Source: Candidatus Pacearchaeota archaeon (GTDB taxonomy: Archaea; Nanobdellota; Nanobdellia; Pacearchaeales; GW2011-AR1). Taken from it: DNA of 30,370 nt. Position 1 is the stretch's first letter, and every line of letters starts with the position of its first letter. The stretch spans positions 1 to 30,370 of the forward strand of contig JAFCDH010000015.1 of assembly GCA_017609795.1 (NCBI GenBank), read 5' to 3'. The position numbers were made by a program, and so were the translations under genes. Shown piece after piece: positions 6,868 to 14,076 of the stretch. The notes under the pieces are model-generated. The model was given only the letters and a program-made list of their open reading frames with translations. It was not told the origin of the DNA and ran no database searches.

Positions 6868-8589
6868 ATGATAATATTTAATCTTGTGCAAAACTTTATG
6901 GCAAATGTGCCAAAAGACTTGCTTGTATTAGTTGAAATAGGAGTTATGATAATAATTGCTGCATTTTTTGCATTTCTAGTAAGATTATTTAAACAGCCTT
7001 TAATTCCTGCTTATATTTTTACTGGAATTTTAATTGGACCTTTATTTTTTGGATTAATTAGTGATGCTCATTTAATAACTTCTCTTTCAGAAATAGGTGT
7101 TGCATTTTTGATTTTCACAGCAGGACTGGAAATAAAATTCAAAAAGCTAAAAGAGGTTGGAAAAGCTGCTTCAATTGGAGGGACCTTACAAATAGCTATT
7201 TTGTTTTTTATTGCTTTTTTAGTTTCTTTATGGCTGGGCTTTACTGGAAAAGCCCCTTTATATGTTGGTTTAGTTGTTGCATTTAGTAGTACTATGGTTG
7301 TTATTAAATTATTGTCTGACCGGCGAGAGATTAATAGTTTACATGGAAGATTAATCATTGGTATATTACTTATTCAAGATATTGCAGCTATTATTGCTTT
7401 AACTCTTCTTACAAGTGATTTTACTATGAATAGTATGTTGGTTTCATTAGCAAAAGCAGGAATCTTTGTTATTATTGCATTTTTTTTAACAAAAGTTATT
7501 AATCCTGTTTTTAAAAGTGCTGCTAAAAGCCCAGAATTATTATTATTGGTTTCAATAGCTATTTTATTTTTATTTGCTATTGGTGCATATTTTGCTAAAT
7601 TATCTTTAATTATTGGGGCGTTTTTTGCAGGAGTTACTTTAGCTAATTCTGATTATAAAATAGAAATACAAGGAAAGATTACTCCTATAAGAGACTTTTT
7701 TGCAGTAATCTTTTTTGTTGCATTAGGAATGCAATTACAATTAATTTCAAAAGAATTTGCTTTATTATTATTTGTTTTATTAGGACTTGTTATAATTTTC
7801 AAGCCATTAATAATTATGTTTTTAATTAGGATATTTGGGTATAAGAAAAGGACCTCTTTTTTAACTGGAAATTCTTTAGCACAAACAAGTGAATTTTCAT
7901 TGATTATTGCTACACTTGGATTTGGTTTAGGACATATTAGTCAGGGATTATTTAGTGTTTTAGTCTTATTAACCATCTTAACAATGTCTTTTACAACTTA
8001 TTTAATAGGTTATGAGAAAAACCTATTTAAATGGTTTTCTTGGCCATTGAATATTTTTAAAGGAATAAAATCAAAAAAAGAAAATTTAGAGTATTTAGAA
8101 AAAGATAAAAAAAGAGTGATAATTTTTGGATGTCATAGAATGGGAAGTTTGTTTTTAAAAGAGTTTGAAAACAAGAAGAAAGAGCCTCTTGTTATAGATT
8201 ATAACCCTGAAATAATAAAATCATTAATTAAAAAGAAAATTCCTTGTATGTATGGGGACTTTATGAATGAAGAAGTTCTTGAAAAAGCTGAATTTAAAAA
8301 AGCTGAAATAATAATCAGCACTATTCCAGATGTTGAAGATAATTTATTATTAATTAAAAAAGCTAAAAAGCTAAATCCAAAAGCTATGGTTTTTGTCACT
8401 GCGCGTAGAATTAGTGAGGCTTTAAAATTATATGATAAAGAAGCAGACTATGTTATTCTTCCTCAGATTATCAGTGGGCAAAAAGGATTTGAATTAATCC
8501 AAGAAATGGAAAAAGATAGAAGTGAATTAAAAAAGTTGAAACTACAGCATATTAAGTTTTTGAATTCTATTCATAATATATTGTATTAA
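6868..8589 (+). CDS. CPA2-family cation/proton antiporter with TrkA-N (RCK) domain
   Basis: 573 residues. The first ~390 form about 12-13 membrane helices of the Na+/H+ exchanger fold (KefB/KefC-like). The family-typical stretch FSSTMVVIKLL followed by GILLIQDIAAI lies near residues 143-172, and FFAGVTLANSDYK near 252. A cytosolic Rossmann domain starts near residue 412 (RVIIFGCHRMGSLF) with GDFMNEE near 464 and VFVTARR near 512, as in KTN/RCK domains that bind NAD(H) or nucleotides and gate transport. It should exchange K+ or Na+ for H+ across the membrane. The usual GxGxxG is altered to GCHRMG. GAGG lies 5-8 nt before the chosen ATG. Confidence 0.92.
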   Translation: MIIFNLVQNFMANVPKDLLVLVEIGVMIIIAAFFAFLVRLFKQPLIPAYIFTGILIGPLFFGLISDAHLITSLSEIGVAFLIFTAGLEIKFKKLKEVGKAASIGGTLQIAILFFIAFLVSLWLGFTGKAPLYVGLVVAFSSTMVVIKLLSDRREINSLHGRLIIGILLIQDIAAIIALTLLTSDFTMNSMLVSLAKAGIFVIIAFFLTKVINPVFKSAAKSPELLLLVSIAILFLFAIGAYFAKLSLIIGAFFAGVTLANSDYKIEIQGKITPIRDFFAVIFFVALGMQLQLISKEFALLLFVLLGLVIIFKPLIIMFLIRIFGYKKRTSFLTGNSLAQTSEFSLIIATLGFGLGHISQGLFSVLVLLTILTMSFTTYLIGYEKNLFKWFSWPLNIFKGIKSKKENLEYLEKDKKRVIIFGCHRMGSLFLKEFENKKKEPLVIDYNPEIIKSLIKKKIPCMYGDFMNEEVLEKAEFKKAEIIISTIPDVEDNLLLIKKAKKLNPKAMVFVTARRISEALKLYDKEADYVILPQIISGQKGFELIQEMEKDRSELKKLKLQHIKFLNSIHNILY

Positions 8590-8619
8590 AAAGATAAATA
8601 TAAAAACTAATTCTTGTTT

Positions 8620-8722
8620 TTTATAGTATAAATAATAAATCATAATAAGATTAAGCTATAACAGAAGATTTAGACACTAAGATAATAAAGCTTAAAGATT
8701 TATAGATATATATAAATAAATC
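8620..8722 (+). repeat. Intergenic element, copy 8 (type I)
   Basis: The 5' arm is diverged (TTTATAGTATAAATAATAAA), the core TAAGATTAAGCTATAAC is clear, and AAAGCTTAAAGATTTATAGATATA closes it. Core AAGCT and 3' AGCTT can pair. It lies before the AMP phosphorylase gene. Confidence 0.65.
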
Positions 8723-8738
8723 AAAAAAAAGGTGAAGA

Positions 8739-10214
8739 ATGAAACTAAAAGTAAAAATCTTAAAATTTTTAGCAGGAAGACCTGTTTGTATGATTCATGA
8801 AAAAACTGCTCAGGAAATGAGCTTACATATTGATAATAGAATTTCTGTAAAAAAAGCAAATAAAAGAATTATTTCAATTGTAAATACTATTTCAAATATA
8901 ATAAAACCAAAAGAAATTGCAGTTTCTAATATGGTTATTCATCATTTAAAATTAAAAAAAGGAGATGTTGTTGAAGTAGAAATAACAGAGCGTCCAAAAA
9001 GTATTGATTTAATTAAAAAGAAATTAAAAGGAGAAGAATTAAATAAAAAAGAAATATCAGAGATTGTTAATGATATTGCACATAATGCACTTAGAGAAGC
9101 TGAAATAGCTTTTTTTATTGCTGCTTTAAATAGCAAAGGAATGTCTTTAAATGAAACTAAAAATCTAATTCAAGCCATGGTTAAGTCTGGAAAACAATTA
9201 AAATTAAGAGGAAAAGTAGTAGATAAACATTGTATTGGAGGAATAGCAGGAAACAGAACAACCCCAATTATAGTTTCAATTTGTGCTGCAGCAGGATTAA
9301 TTATGCCAAAAACTTCTTCAAGAGCAATAACAAGTGCTGCAGGAACTGCAGATGTTATTGAAACAATTGCAAAAGTAAATTTTTCAATAAAAGAAATCAA
9401 AAAAATAATTCAAAAAACAAATGCTTGTTTTGTTTGGGGAGGTGCATTAGGGTTAGCTCCTGTCGACGATAAAATAATAAAAGTAGAAAGAATAGTTAAA
9501 ATAGATTCAACAGCTCAATTACTTGCAAGCATTCTTTCTAAAAAAATTTCAGTTGATAGTAATTATGTTTTAATTGATATTCCTTATGGAAAATCAGCTA
9601 AAGTAAATAAAAAACAAGCAGAAAAATTAAAAATCAAATTCTTAAGTCTAGGCAAAAAATTCAGTTTAAAATTAGAAGTTGTTTTAACAGATGGAAGAGA
9701 ACCAATTGGAAATGCAATAGGTCCCTTTTTAGAAATAAATGATATAATTAAAATTTTAAAAAATGAATCAGATGCTCCAGAAGATTTAAAAGAAAAATCA
9801 ATCATGCTTGCTGGAAAATTATTAGAAATGGCTGGAAAAGCAAAAAAATCAAAAGGAGAAATTTTAGCAAAACAAATTCTTGATTCAGGAAAAGCATTTA
9901 AAAAATTTGAACAAATAATAAAAGCTCAAAAAGGAAAAATAAGAAAATTTAAACCAGGAAAGTATACACATACAATTTATGCTAAATCTAATAAAAAAAT
10001 AACTAGTTATGATAATAAATTAATAAATGAACTTGCAAAATTTGCAGGGTGTCCTCAAGATAAAGCATCAGGGATTTATCTTCACAAAAAAGCTAACCAA
10101 AAAATAAAAAAAGCAGATAAAATAATGACTATTTATGCAACTTCTAAAGAAAAACTAGAACATGCTGTAAAATTTTATAATAGGAATAAGAAACATATGG
10201 TGGAATATGCTTAA
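8739..10214 (+). CDS. deoA: AMP phosphorylase (archaeal thymidine phosphorylase family)
   Basis: 491 residues, near the ~500 of archaeal AMP phosphorylases. An N-terminal small domain of about 85 residues, specific to the archaeal group, precedes the nucleoside phosphorylase fold. Key segments are KHCIGGIAGNRTT (from about residue 163, phosphate site), MPKTSSRAITSAAGTADVIE (near 188) and the KVERIVKIDS segment near 248. The enzyme splits AMP with phosphate into adenine and ribose 1,5-bisphosphate, the first step of the archaeal nucleotide salvage route that ends in ribulose bisphosphate and form III RuBisCO; neither later enzyme is in this window. Ribosome binding site GGTGA lies just before the ATG. 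The small membrane protein gene follows after 30 bp. Confidence 0.92.
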   Translation: MKLKVKILKFLAGRPVCMIHEKTAQEMSLHIDNRISVKKANKRIISIVNTISNIIKPKEIAVSNMVIHHLKLKKGDVVEVEITERPKSIDLIKKKLKGEELNKKEISEIVNDIAHNALREAEIAFFIAALNSKGMSLNETKNLIQAMVKSGKQLKLRGKVVDKHCIGGIAGNRTTPIIVSICAAAGLIMPKTSSRAITSAAGTADVIETIAKVNFSIKEIKKIIQKTNACFVWGGALGLAPVDDKIIKVERIVKIDSTAQLLASILSKKISVDSNYVLIDIPYGKSAKVNKKQAEKLKIKFLSLGKKFSLKLEVVLTDGREPIGNAIGPFLEINDIIKILKNESDAPEDLKEKSIMLAGKLLEMAGKAKKSKGEILAKQILDSGKAFKKFEQIIKAQKGKIRKFKPGKYTHTIYAKSNKKITSYDNKLINELAKFAGCPQDKASGIYLHKKANQKIKKADKIMTIYATSKEKLEHAVKFYNRNKKHMVEYA

Positions 10215-10244
10215 TTTTATAACTTTTAATAAATTAAGATTAAA

Positions 10245-10616
10245 ATGAAAGCAGAAGATATAATTCTAAATAGTGTTTTATCATTATTTGTAGGTTTATC
10301 AGCAATAATTATTAGGGAATATTTTGATTTAGAGATTAAAATAATTATTATTATATGTTTTTTAATCATCTCTATTTTTTGGATGAATAGTTTAATTAAA
10401 GAGATTAAAAAAAGATCAATAAACAATTCAACAAGAATAAGAAACATCGAGAAAGATTTAAATATAAACAAACGCTTGTCTAAACTAGAAATTTGGAAAG
10501 AAAATATGATAAAGAAAAATAATGCACAAATAGATATTACAGATTTAATTAAGATAATTGGTGTACTGATTGTTGGATATATTCTTCTTAGTTATTGTTG
10601 GATATATTCTTCTTAG
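10245..10616 (+). CDS. Small membrane protein with a frame-changed C-terminus
   Basis: 123 residues. Two N-terminal helices (about 5-20 and 29-45), a basic coiled middle (KKRSINNSTRIRNIEKDLN), and a third hydrophobic stretch at about 98-117. No family is recognised. The 3' end carries a perfect 25-bp tandem duplication (10569-10593 and 10594-10618). Because 25 is not a multiple of 3, the second copy is read in another frame and ends the protein YCWIYSS; without the duplication it would end GYILLSSLGVFG. It is 30 bp downstream of AMP phosphorylase without an intergenic element, so probably co-transcribed. Confidence 0.6.
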   Translation: MKAEDIILNSVLSLFVGLSAIIIREYFDLEIKIIIIICFLIISIFWMNSLIKEIKKRSINNSTRIRNIEKDLNINKRLSKLEIWKENMIKKNNAQIDITDLIKIIGVLIVGYILLSYCWIYSS

Positions 10617-10618
10617 TT
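10569..10618 (+). repeat. Perfect 25-bp tandem duplication
   Basis: Two adjacent identical copies of a 25-bp unit starting ATTGTTGGATATATTC. The lack of divergence suggests a recent event or an assembly artefact. It overlaps and alters the end of the small membrane protein gene. Confidence 0.9.
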
Positions 10619-10669
10619 CCTTAGGAGTATTTGGTTAAGAATAAGGAAGGAAATAGAATTATCTTAAAA

Positions 10670-11752
10670 TTATTTAAAAAAATCTGTAACTTTTTTTGTT
10701 TTACTTTTATTTGGCTCAACTTTTTTAAAGATTATGTCTTGACCAAGAGTTTTTGTCCTATAAAGTTCTATAACTAAAAGGACATAGGCTAATATTAAAG
10801 GGCCTATTATAAGTCCAAGAATTCCAAATACAAAAAGTCCGCCAAGCATACCAATAATAACAATTGCAGAGTTTATTTCTGTTTTTCTTGAGACAATTAC
10901 AGGTCTAATAAACACATCTATCCAAGAGATTATAATTAATCCATAAATTAATAATCCCATTCCTGCTCCTGTTCTTCCTACCATAAATAAGTATATATCA
11001 ACAGGAAGCCAAACTAACCAAGGTCCTATTAAAGGGATTATTCCAACAAACATTGTTAAAATAGTTAATATAAGTGCATTAGGGACGCCAAAAATAAAAT
11101 ATCCAATTCCTGCTACTATTCCTTGGGCAATTCCAATAACAACTTGTCCTAATAAAACAGAATTTGTTATGTCTTTGAATTGTTTGAAAAACTTTCCTTG
11201 AGTTTCTTTTCCAAGATGAGATAATGATTTCATATATTCTATTCCTTTTTTCCCATCTCTTAATGAGAAAAAGAAAACAAAAATTACAACAAATAATTGA
11301 AGTACTATTATAGGGAGATTTAAAATAAAAGATGTAAATTTACTAAGGGAATTAGCAAGCATATTTGATATAAAACTATTTAAAGAACCTGCTAAATTTG
11401 CTGAAAGTTCAGAAGAGAGAAAATTAGGTAAAATTTGATTTATTACATTTTCTAAATTTGCTCCTTGTATAGAAAAATATAAATCAACTGCTTGATTTAA
11501 TAAAGAACCAAAAATTAAGGTAGCTACAAAAATAATAAGTGCTATTAATCCAAGACAGATTAAAAGTGCAGATAAATTTTCATTTTTAATCTTTGACACT
11601 GTCCATTTATATATTGGATAAAAGATATATGCTAATAAAATTCCAAAAAGTATTGACATTGCTACAGGTCTTATAATCATAATTGCTAATATAAATAACC
11701 CAATTATAAGTGCTGCAGTTATTGCATTTTTAAAGATTTCTTTATCTACCAT
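10670..11752 (-). CDS. AI-2E family transporter (PF01594-type)
   Basis: 360 residues with about seven to eight membrane helices: two near the N-terminus, one near 60-83, one near 155, and a C-terminal cluster from about 200. Family-typical segments are FFSLRDGKKG (about 164-173), VIGIAQGIVAGIGYFIFGVP, and the end GILGLIIGPLILAYVLLVIELY (around residue 320). Members export small molecules or act as Na+/H+ antiporters; the name comes from one E. coli member and does not show substrate. It is convergent with the preceding gene. A minus-strand TATA-like box at 11773-11781 gives leaderless spacing, and an intergenic element lies further upstream on the minus strand. Confidence 0.9.
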   Translation of the reverse strand: MVDKEIFKNAITAALIIGLFILAIMIIRPVAMSILFGILLAYIFYPIYKWTVSKIKNENLSALLICLGLIALIIFVATLIFGSLLNQAVDLYFSIQGANLENVINQILPNFLSSELSANLAGSLNSFISNMLANSLSKFTSFILNLPIIVLQLFVVIFVFFFSLRDGKKGIEYMKSLSHLGKETQGKFFKQFKDITNSVLLGQVVIGIAQGIVAGIGYFIFGVPNALILTILTMFVGIIPLIGPWLVWLPVDIYLFMVGRTGAGMGLLIYGLIIISWIDVFIRPVIVSRKTEINSAIVIIGMLGGLFVFGILGLIIGPLILAYVLLVIELYRTKTLGQDIIFKKVEPNKSKTKKVTDFFK

Positions 11753-11772
11753 GGGATTATATAGATAAAATT

Positions 11773-11781
11773 CTTTATAAA
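11773..11781 (-). promoter_or_regulatory. TATA-like box for the AI-2E family gene
   Basis: Minus-strand TTTATAAAG starts about 29 nt before the ATG at 11752, with no ribosome binding site between; leaderless spacing. Confidence 0.5.
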
Positions 11782-11808
11782 AGTTGTTATGTTTTTTGGA
11801 TTATATTA

Positions 11809-11886
11809 TTATTCTGGAATCTTTATGGATATTTATGTTTTGAAGATGATTTGTTTAGCTTAATCTGTAGAGCATCTTATTGATAT
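11809..11886 (-). repeat. Intergenic element, copy 9 (minus strand, type III, 5' arm cut by IS-like unit)
   Basis: On the minus strand: ATCAATAAGATGCTCTACAG, GATTAAGCTAAAC core, AATCATCTTCAAAAC, then a decayed 3' half with GATTCCAGAATAATAATATAA. The expected beginning of the 5' arm is replaced by the end of the IS-like unit at 11886. Orientation is toward the minus-strand AI-2E gene. Confidence 0.7.
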
Positions 11887-12091
11887 GTGACATCCTCCCA
11901 TACCTAAAGGTGAGTAAAAGCAGTTTATTAAATAATATAATAAAAACTGCTTTTAGGAATGTGGGCTCCCTTCCTTAATATCTTTAATCATAATCAAGCC
12001 TTACACTTTTCTTCTTTATTTCGTTATATTCATTAAGGAAGTGATGTTGTTTGACTACCTCCTAAAGGAGGTAGATATCTTTTATATTTAT
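11886..12091 (-). mobile_element. Non-coding IS200/IS605-like remnant, copy A
   Basis: About 206 bp, matched by copy B at 29875-30127. One end carries a perfect hairpin, CTACCTCC-TAAA-GGAGGTAG (12056-12075). The other end (minus strand ...GGGAGGATGTCAC) holds a CACCT/AGGTG-type small hairpin and a strong AAAAGCAGTTT ... AAACTGCTTTT stem inside a CCCAYA/TGTGGG frame. Hairpins at both ends, no terminal inverted repeat and an end close to GGGAGGATGTC fit IS200/IS605 ends (knowledge of the family, no search). No tnpA or tnpB frame is present. It could instead be a structured RNA gene. The orientation given is inferred. Confidence 0.5.
11965..12045 (-). repeat. Element-like sequence inside the IS-like unit, copy A
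   Basis: On the minus strand it begins CTTAATGAATATAACGAAAT and ends GCTTGATTATGATTAAAGATATTAAGG, resembling the 5' arm and type II 3' half of the intergenic element; the ends can pair (CTTAAT with ATTAAG). It is shorter than in copy B by about 50 bp. Confidence 0.45.
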
Positions 12092-12137
12092 TAAAATGAT
12101 AATTATTTTATATTTCTATAAATTTGGATAAGCAACC

Positions 12138-12146
12138 TTTATAAAT
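12138..12146 (+). promoter_or_regulatory. TATA-like box
   Basis: CCTTTATAAATTAAAT lies about 36 nt before the ATG at 12174, implying a leader of roughly 8-10 nt. Confidence 0.5.
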
Positions 12147-12173
12147 TAAATTTCATAAAAAATAATATAGAAA

Positions 12174-12839
12174 ATGGAATGTTTTATTAAAAAAATTTGG
12201 CAGGAAAATAGTGAAAATGCTCATTATCAATTTGTTAGATTTAGTAAAGGGCAATTTGAAAATAGGGCTATTTTAAATTTAATGAGAACTTCTAAAATTA
12301 AATTAAAAGGAAGTTTTGAATGGGCTAATGATTTTGTTGAATTTGTTAGTGAATTAGAAAACGCTAAAGATATGAAGTTTTCAGGAATTATCTTGAGTAG
12401 AGAAAAATTAGAACTAGATAATGAAAAGAAAAAGAAAAAGGTTTTTCAATATGAAGTTTTGGAAATAGGTTTAGAAAAAATAAATGAAATTAAAAATAAA
12501 GCATATTCTATGTTATTAAGTGGGGTTGGTGAAGGAATTGTTTTGAAAATTAAAAAAAAGCTTCCAAAACCTGGTAAAAGTGCAGATAAAATTGATGATA
12601 AGTTTTGTCAACTTGAACTAGACTTAAAATTCTGGGCTCAAGTTAAAGAAGTTTTTATGCTACCTGAATGTAAAAAATGCAAAATATCTCATGTTTTTGA
12701 AATAAATGAGATAATTATTCCAAAAGGTGAAAAAGATTTTGAAAAAGCAAGACTTCTTGCAAAAAGAAAAGGAAAAATTATTAGAAAATTAGAAGTTGAT
12801 AAACAAGAAAGTGTTGATGAGAAAGATTTTGAGGTGTAG
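12174..12839 (+). CDS. Conserved-looking soluble protein of unknown function before the ribosomal cluster
   Basis: 221 residues, mixed alpha/beta, no membrane helix. A CKKCK pair (near residue 163) and one earlier cysteine are the only possible metal ligands. The N-terminal region pairs charged helices (WANDFVEFVSELENAKD) with short strands; the C-terminus is Lys/Glu-rich. It is not the SPOUT methyltransferase that precedes rpl3 in many euryarchaea. A role near the ribosome or in RNA biology is possible only from position. A TATA box precedes it; the RNA candidate at 12899-12961 and an intergenic element separate it from uL3, so it is probably its own transcription unit. Confidence 0.65.
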   Translation: MECFIKKIWQENSENAHYQFVRFSKGQFENRAILNLMRTSKIKLKGSFEWANDFVEFVSELENAKDMKFSGIILSREKLELDNEKKKKKVFQYEVLEIGLEKINEIKNKAYSMLLSGVGEGIVLKIKKKLPKPGKSADKIDDKFCQLELDLKFWAQVKEVFMLPECKKCKISHVFEINEIIIPKGEKDFEKARLLAKRKGKIIRKLEVDKQESVDEKDFEV

Positions 12840-12870
12840 TAACCTTTATAAATACGTTATTTCTTGAGAA

Positions 12871-12878
12871 TTTATAAG
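12871..12878 (+). promoter_or_regulatory. TATA-like box for the candidate small RNA
   Basis: TTTATAAG lies about 28 nt before base 12899, where the terminal stem of the predicted RNA begins. Another TATA-like tract (CCTTTATAAATAC) starts at 12843. Confidence 0.4.
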
Positions 12879-12898
12879 ATTATTAATAATTTTATGTT

Positions 12899-12961
12899 AC
12901 TGATAACAGCTGATTTTAATTAGCAGGTTCAGAAACTTGTTTAGAGTTCTCTGTTATTAGA
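12899..12961 (+). ncRNA. Candidate structured small RNA (three-way junction)
   Basis: Closing stem CTGATAACAG (12900-12909) with CTGTTATTAG (12951-12960): 10 consecutive pairs, one of them G-U. Inside are two hairpins: CTGATT (12910-12915) with AATTAG (12918-12923), tight and alternatively CTG with CAG at 12924-12926; and AGAAACT (12931-12937) with AGTTCT (12945-12950) with one bulged A. A TATA-like box sits at the right distance for transcription to begin at the stem. It is not a tRNA (no T-loop, no 7-bp acceptor) and matches no RNA class I recognise. It could be a leader, a 3' end structure or an independent RNA. Confidence 0.45.
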
Positions 12962-12980
12962 ATTATGAATTAAATTATAA

Positions 12981-13094
12981 TATTAGTATGTAAAATAATG
13001 AGATGCAAGTGAAAAGATTAAGAGAATAGAAATAAGATTTAATCTACTCACAATATAGCTTAAAGATATAACAAAATTCCAGAAAAATAATATA
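12981..13094 (+). repeat. Intergenic element, copy 10 (type I)
   Basis: 5' arm ATTAGTATGTAAAATAATGA, GATGCAAGTGAAAAGATTAAG core, CTCACAATATAGCTTAAAGATATA, then ATTCCAGAAAAATAATATAA. It leads straight into the conserved N-terminal coding part of uL3, which has no start codon. Confidence 0.75.
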
Positions 13095-13141
13095 AAAACG
13101 GAAGCTTACAATTTTATCCAAGAGTAAGAGCAAAAAAAATC

Positions 13142-13792
13142 ATGCCTAGAGCTAAATGGAATTCTCTTTTTAAAGAAGGTGTTGGATTTCTTGGATTTAT
13201 AGGTTATAAGGTTGGAATGAAGTCTGCATTTGTTAGAGATAATACTCCAAATTCATTAACTAAAGGACAAAGAATTACATTTCCTGTAACAGTTATTGAA
13301 TGTCCTACAATTAAAATCCTTTCTATAAGATTTTATAAAAATAATAATGTAATTGGAGAAGTTTTAAATGAAAATTTAGATAAAGAATTAAAAAAGAAAA
13401 TAAAACTTCCAAAACAAAAGAAAAAGAAAATAGGTGATTTTAAAGAAGGTGAATTTGATGATATTAGGGCTATTGTTTATTCTCAAGTTAAAAAAACAAA
13501 TATTAAGAGAAAACCAGACATAGCTGAAATTGGTCTTTCTGGAAGTGTTAGTGAAAAATTAGAATTTGTTAAAAATAATTTGACAAAAGAGATTTCTGTT
13601 AGAGATTTTTTAAATGAAGGGGTTGTGGATTTTAGAGGGGTTACAAAGGGGAAAGGAACACAAGGACCAACAAAAAGATTTGGACTTGCTTTAAAAAGTC
13701 ATAAACATGGCACCCTGCTAGAGTTGAATTTATGCAACCTATGGCAGGGCAAATGGGATATTTTACAAGAGCTGTTTATAATAATAAAATAA
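13142..13792 (+). CDS. rpl3: Ribosomal protein uL3, 5' part (frameshifted)
   Basis: Large-subunit core protein near the peptidyl transferase centre. From the ATG it reads MPRAKWN, LGFIGYKVGMKSAFV, then GVTKGKGTQGPTKRFGLAL, all uL3 signatures, up to about codon 189 (13708). Past that point the frame leaves the family; the tail GTLLELNLC... is out-of-frame sequence. The uL3 sequence resumes in the -1 frame at WHPARV. In-frame codons upstream (13100-13141) spell GSLQFYPRVRAKKI, the usual archaeal uL3 N-terminus, but no ATG/GTG/TTG precedes them. The gene thus has lesions at both its start and its core. Sequencing or assembly error is a serious alternative because uL3 is essential. Confidence 0.85.
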   Translation: MPRAKWNSLFKEGVGFLGFIGYKVGMKSAFVRDNTPNSLTKGQRITFPVTVIECPTIKILSIRFYKNNNVIGEVLNENLDKELKKKIKLPKQKKKKIGDFKEGEFDDIRAIVYSQVKKTNIKRKPDIAEIGLSGSVSEKLEFVKNNLTKEISVRDFLNEGVVDFRGVTKGKGTQGPTKRFGLALKSHKHGTLLELNLCNLWQGKWDILQELFIIIK

Positions 13793-13989
13793 TTGAAATT
13801 AATAGTATAAAAGAAAAAGATATTAATCCTAAACAAGGATTTAAACATTTTGGAAAAATCAAAACAGATTATATGATTGTTTATGGAAGCATACAAGGAC
13901 CTGCTAAAAGGCAATTATTAATTACAGTTCCTTTAAGAGTTTCAAAAAAACAAATTAAAAAAAACTATGAGTTTTTGGAGTTGAGATAA
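13705..13989 (+). CDS. rpl3: Ribosomal protein uL3, 3' part (frameshifted)
   Basis: The frame opens at 13705 after a stop at 13702-13704; its first ATG is at 13732. It reads WHPARVEFMQPMAGQMGYFTRAVYNNKI, then FKHFGKIKTDYMIVYGSIQGPAKR, the C-terminal half of uL3. The family normally has about 10-15 residues between the RFGxxxxxHK segment and GPWHPARV; these are missing at the junction. The lesion is therefore a deletion whose length is not a multiple of 3, rather than a single-base slip. The tryptophan at 13708-13710 corresponds to the W-finger tip of uL3 (W255 in yeast). No X XXY YYZ slippery heptamer is visible. Confidence 0.85.
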   Translation, partial: TWHPARVEFMQPMAGQMGYFTRAVYNNKIIEINSIKEKDINPKQGFKHFGKIKTDYMIVYGSIQGPAKRQLLITVPLRVSKKQIKKNYEFLELR

Positions 13990-14012
13990 ACTTTTTTAGA
14001 AAAACAAGTTTA

Positions 14013-14076
14013 ATCAAAACAAACCTTTTGAAAAGGTTTGATCCAAACCAAAATAAAGTTAAGTCAAAATCAGAAA
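14013..14076 (+). repeat. Hairpin repeat, copy A (between uL3 and uL4)
   Basis: AAACCTTTTGAAAAGGTTTG forms a near-perfect palindrome, followed by ATCCAAACCAAAATAAAG and TTAAGTCAAAATC. The same order of words occurs at 25960-26055. This is the only sizeable gap in the ribosomal cluster without the common intergenic element. Confidence 0.6.

Noticed and set aside
10226..10471. Minus-strand hydrophobic frame
   Set aside because: It overlaps the plus-strand gene at 10245-10616, which follows AMP phosphorylase and has the better context; the reverse frame looks like a composition artefact.
12899..12961. tRNA gene
   Set aside because: There are several stems, but no 7-bp acceptor, no GTTCRANNC T-loop and no anticodon arm of the right size.
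13700..13712. Programmed -1 frameshift in uL3
   Set aside because: The frame relation would fit -1, but no slippery X XXY YYZ heptamer or downstream stem is seen, and conserved residues are missing at the junction, which points to a deletion.
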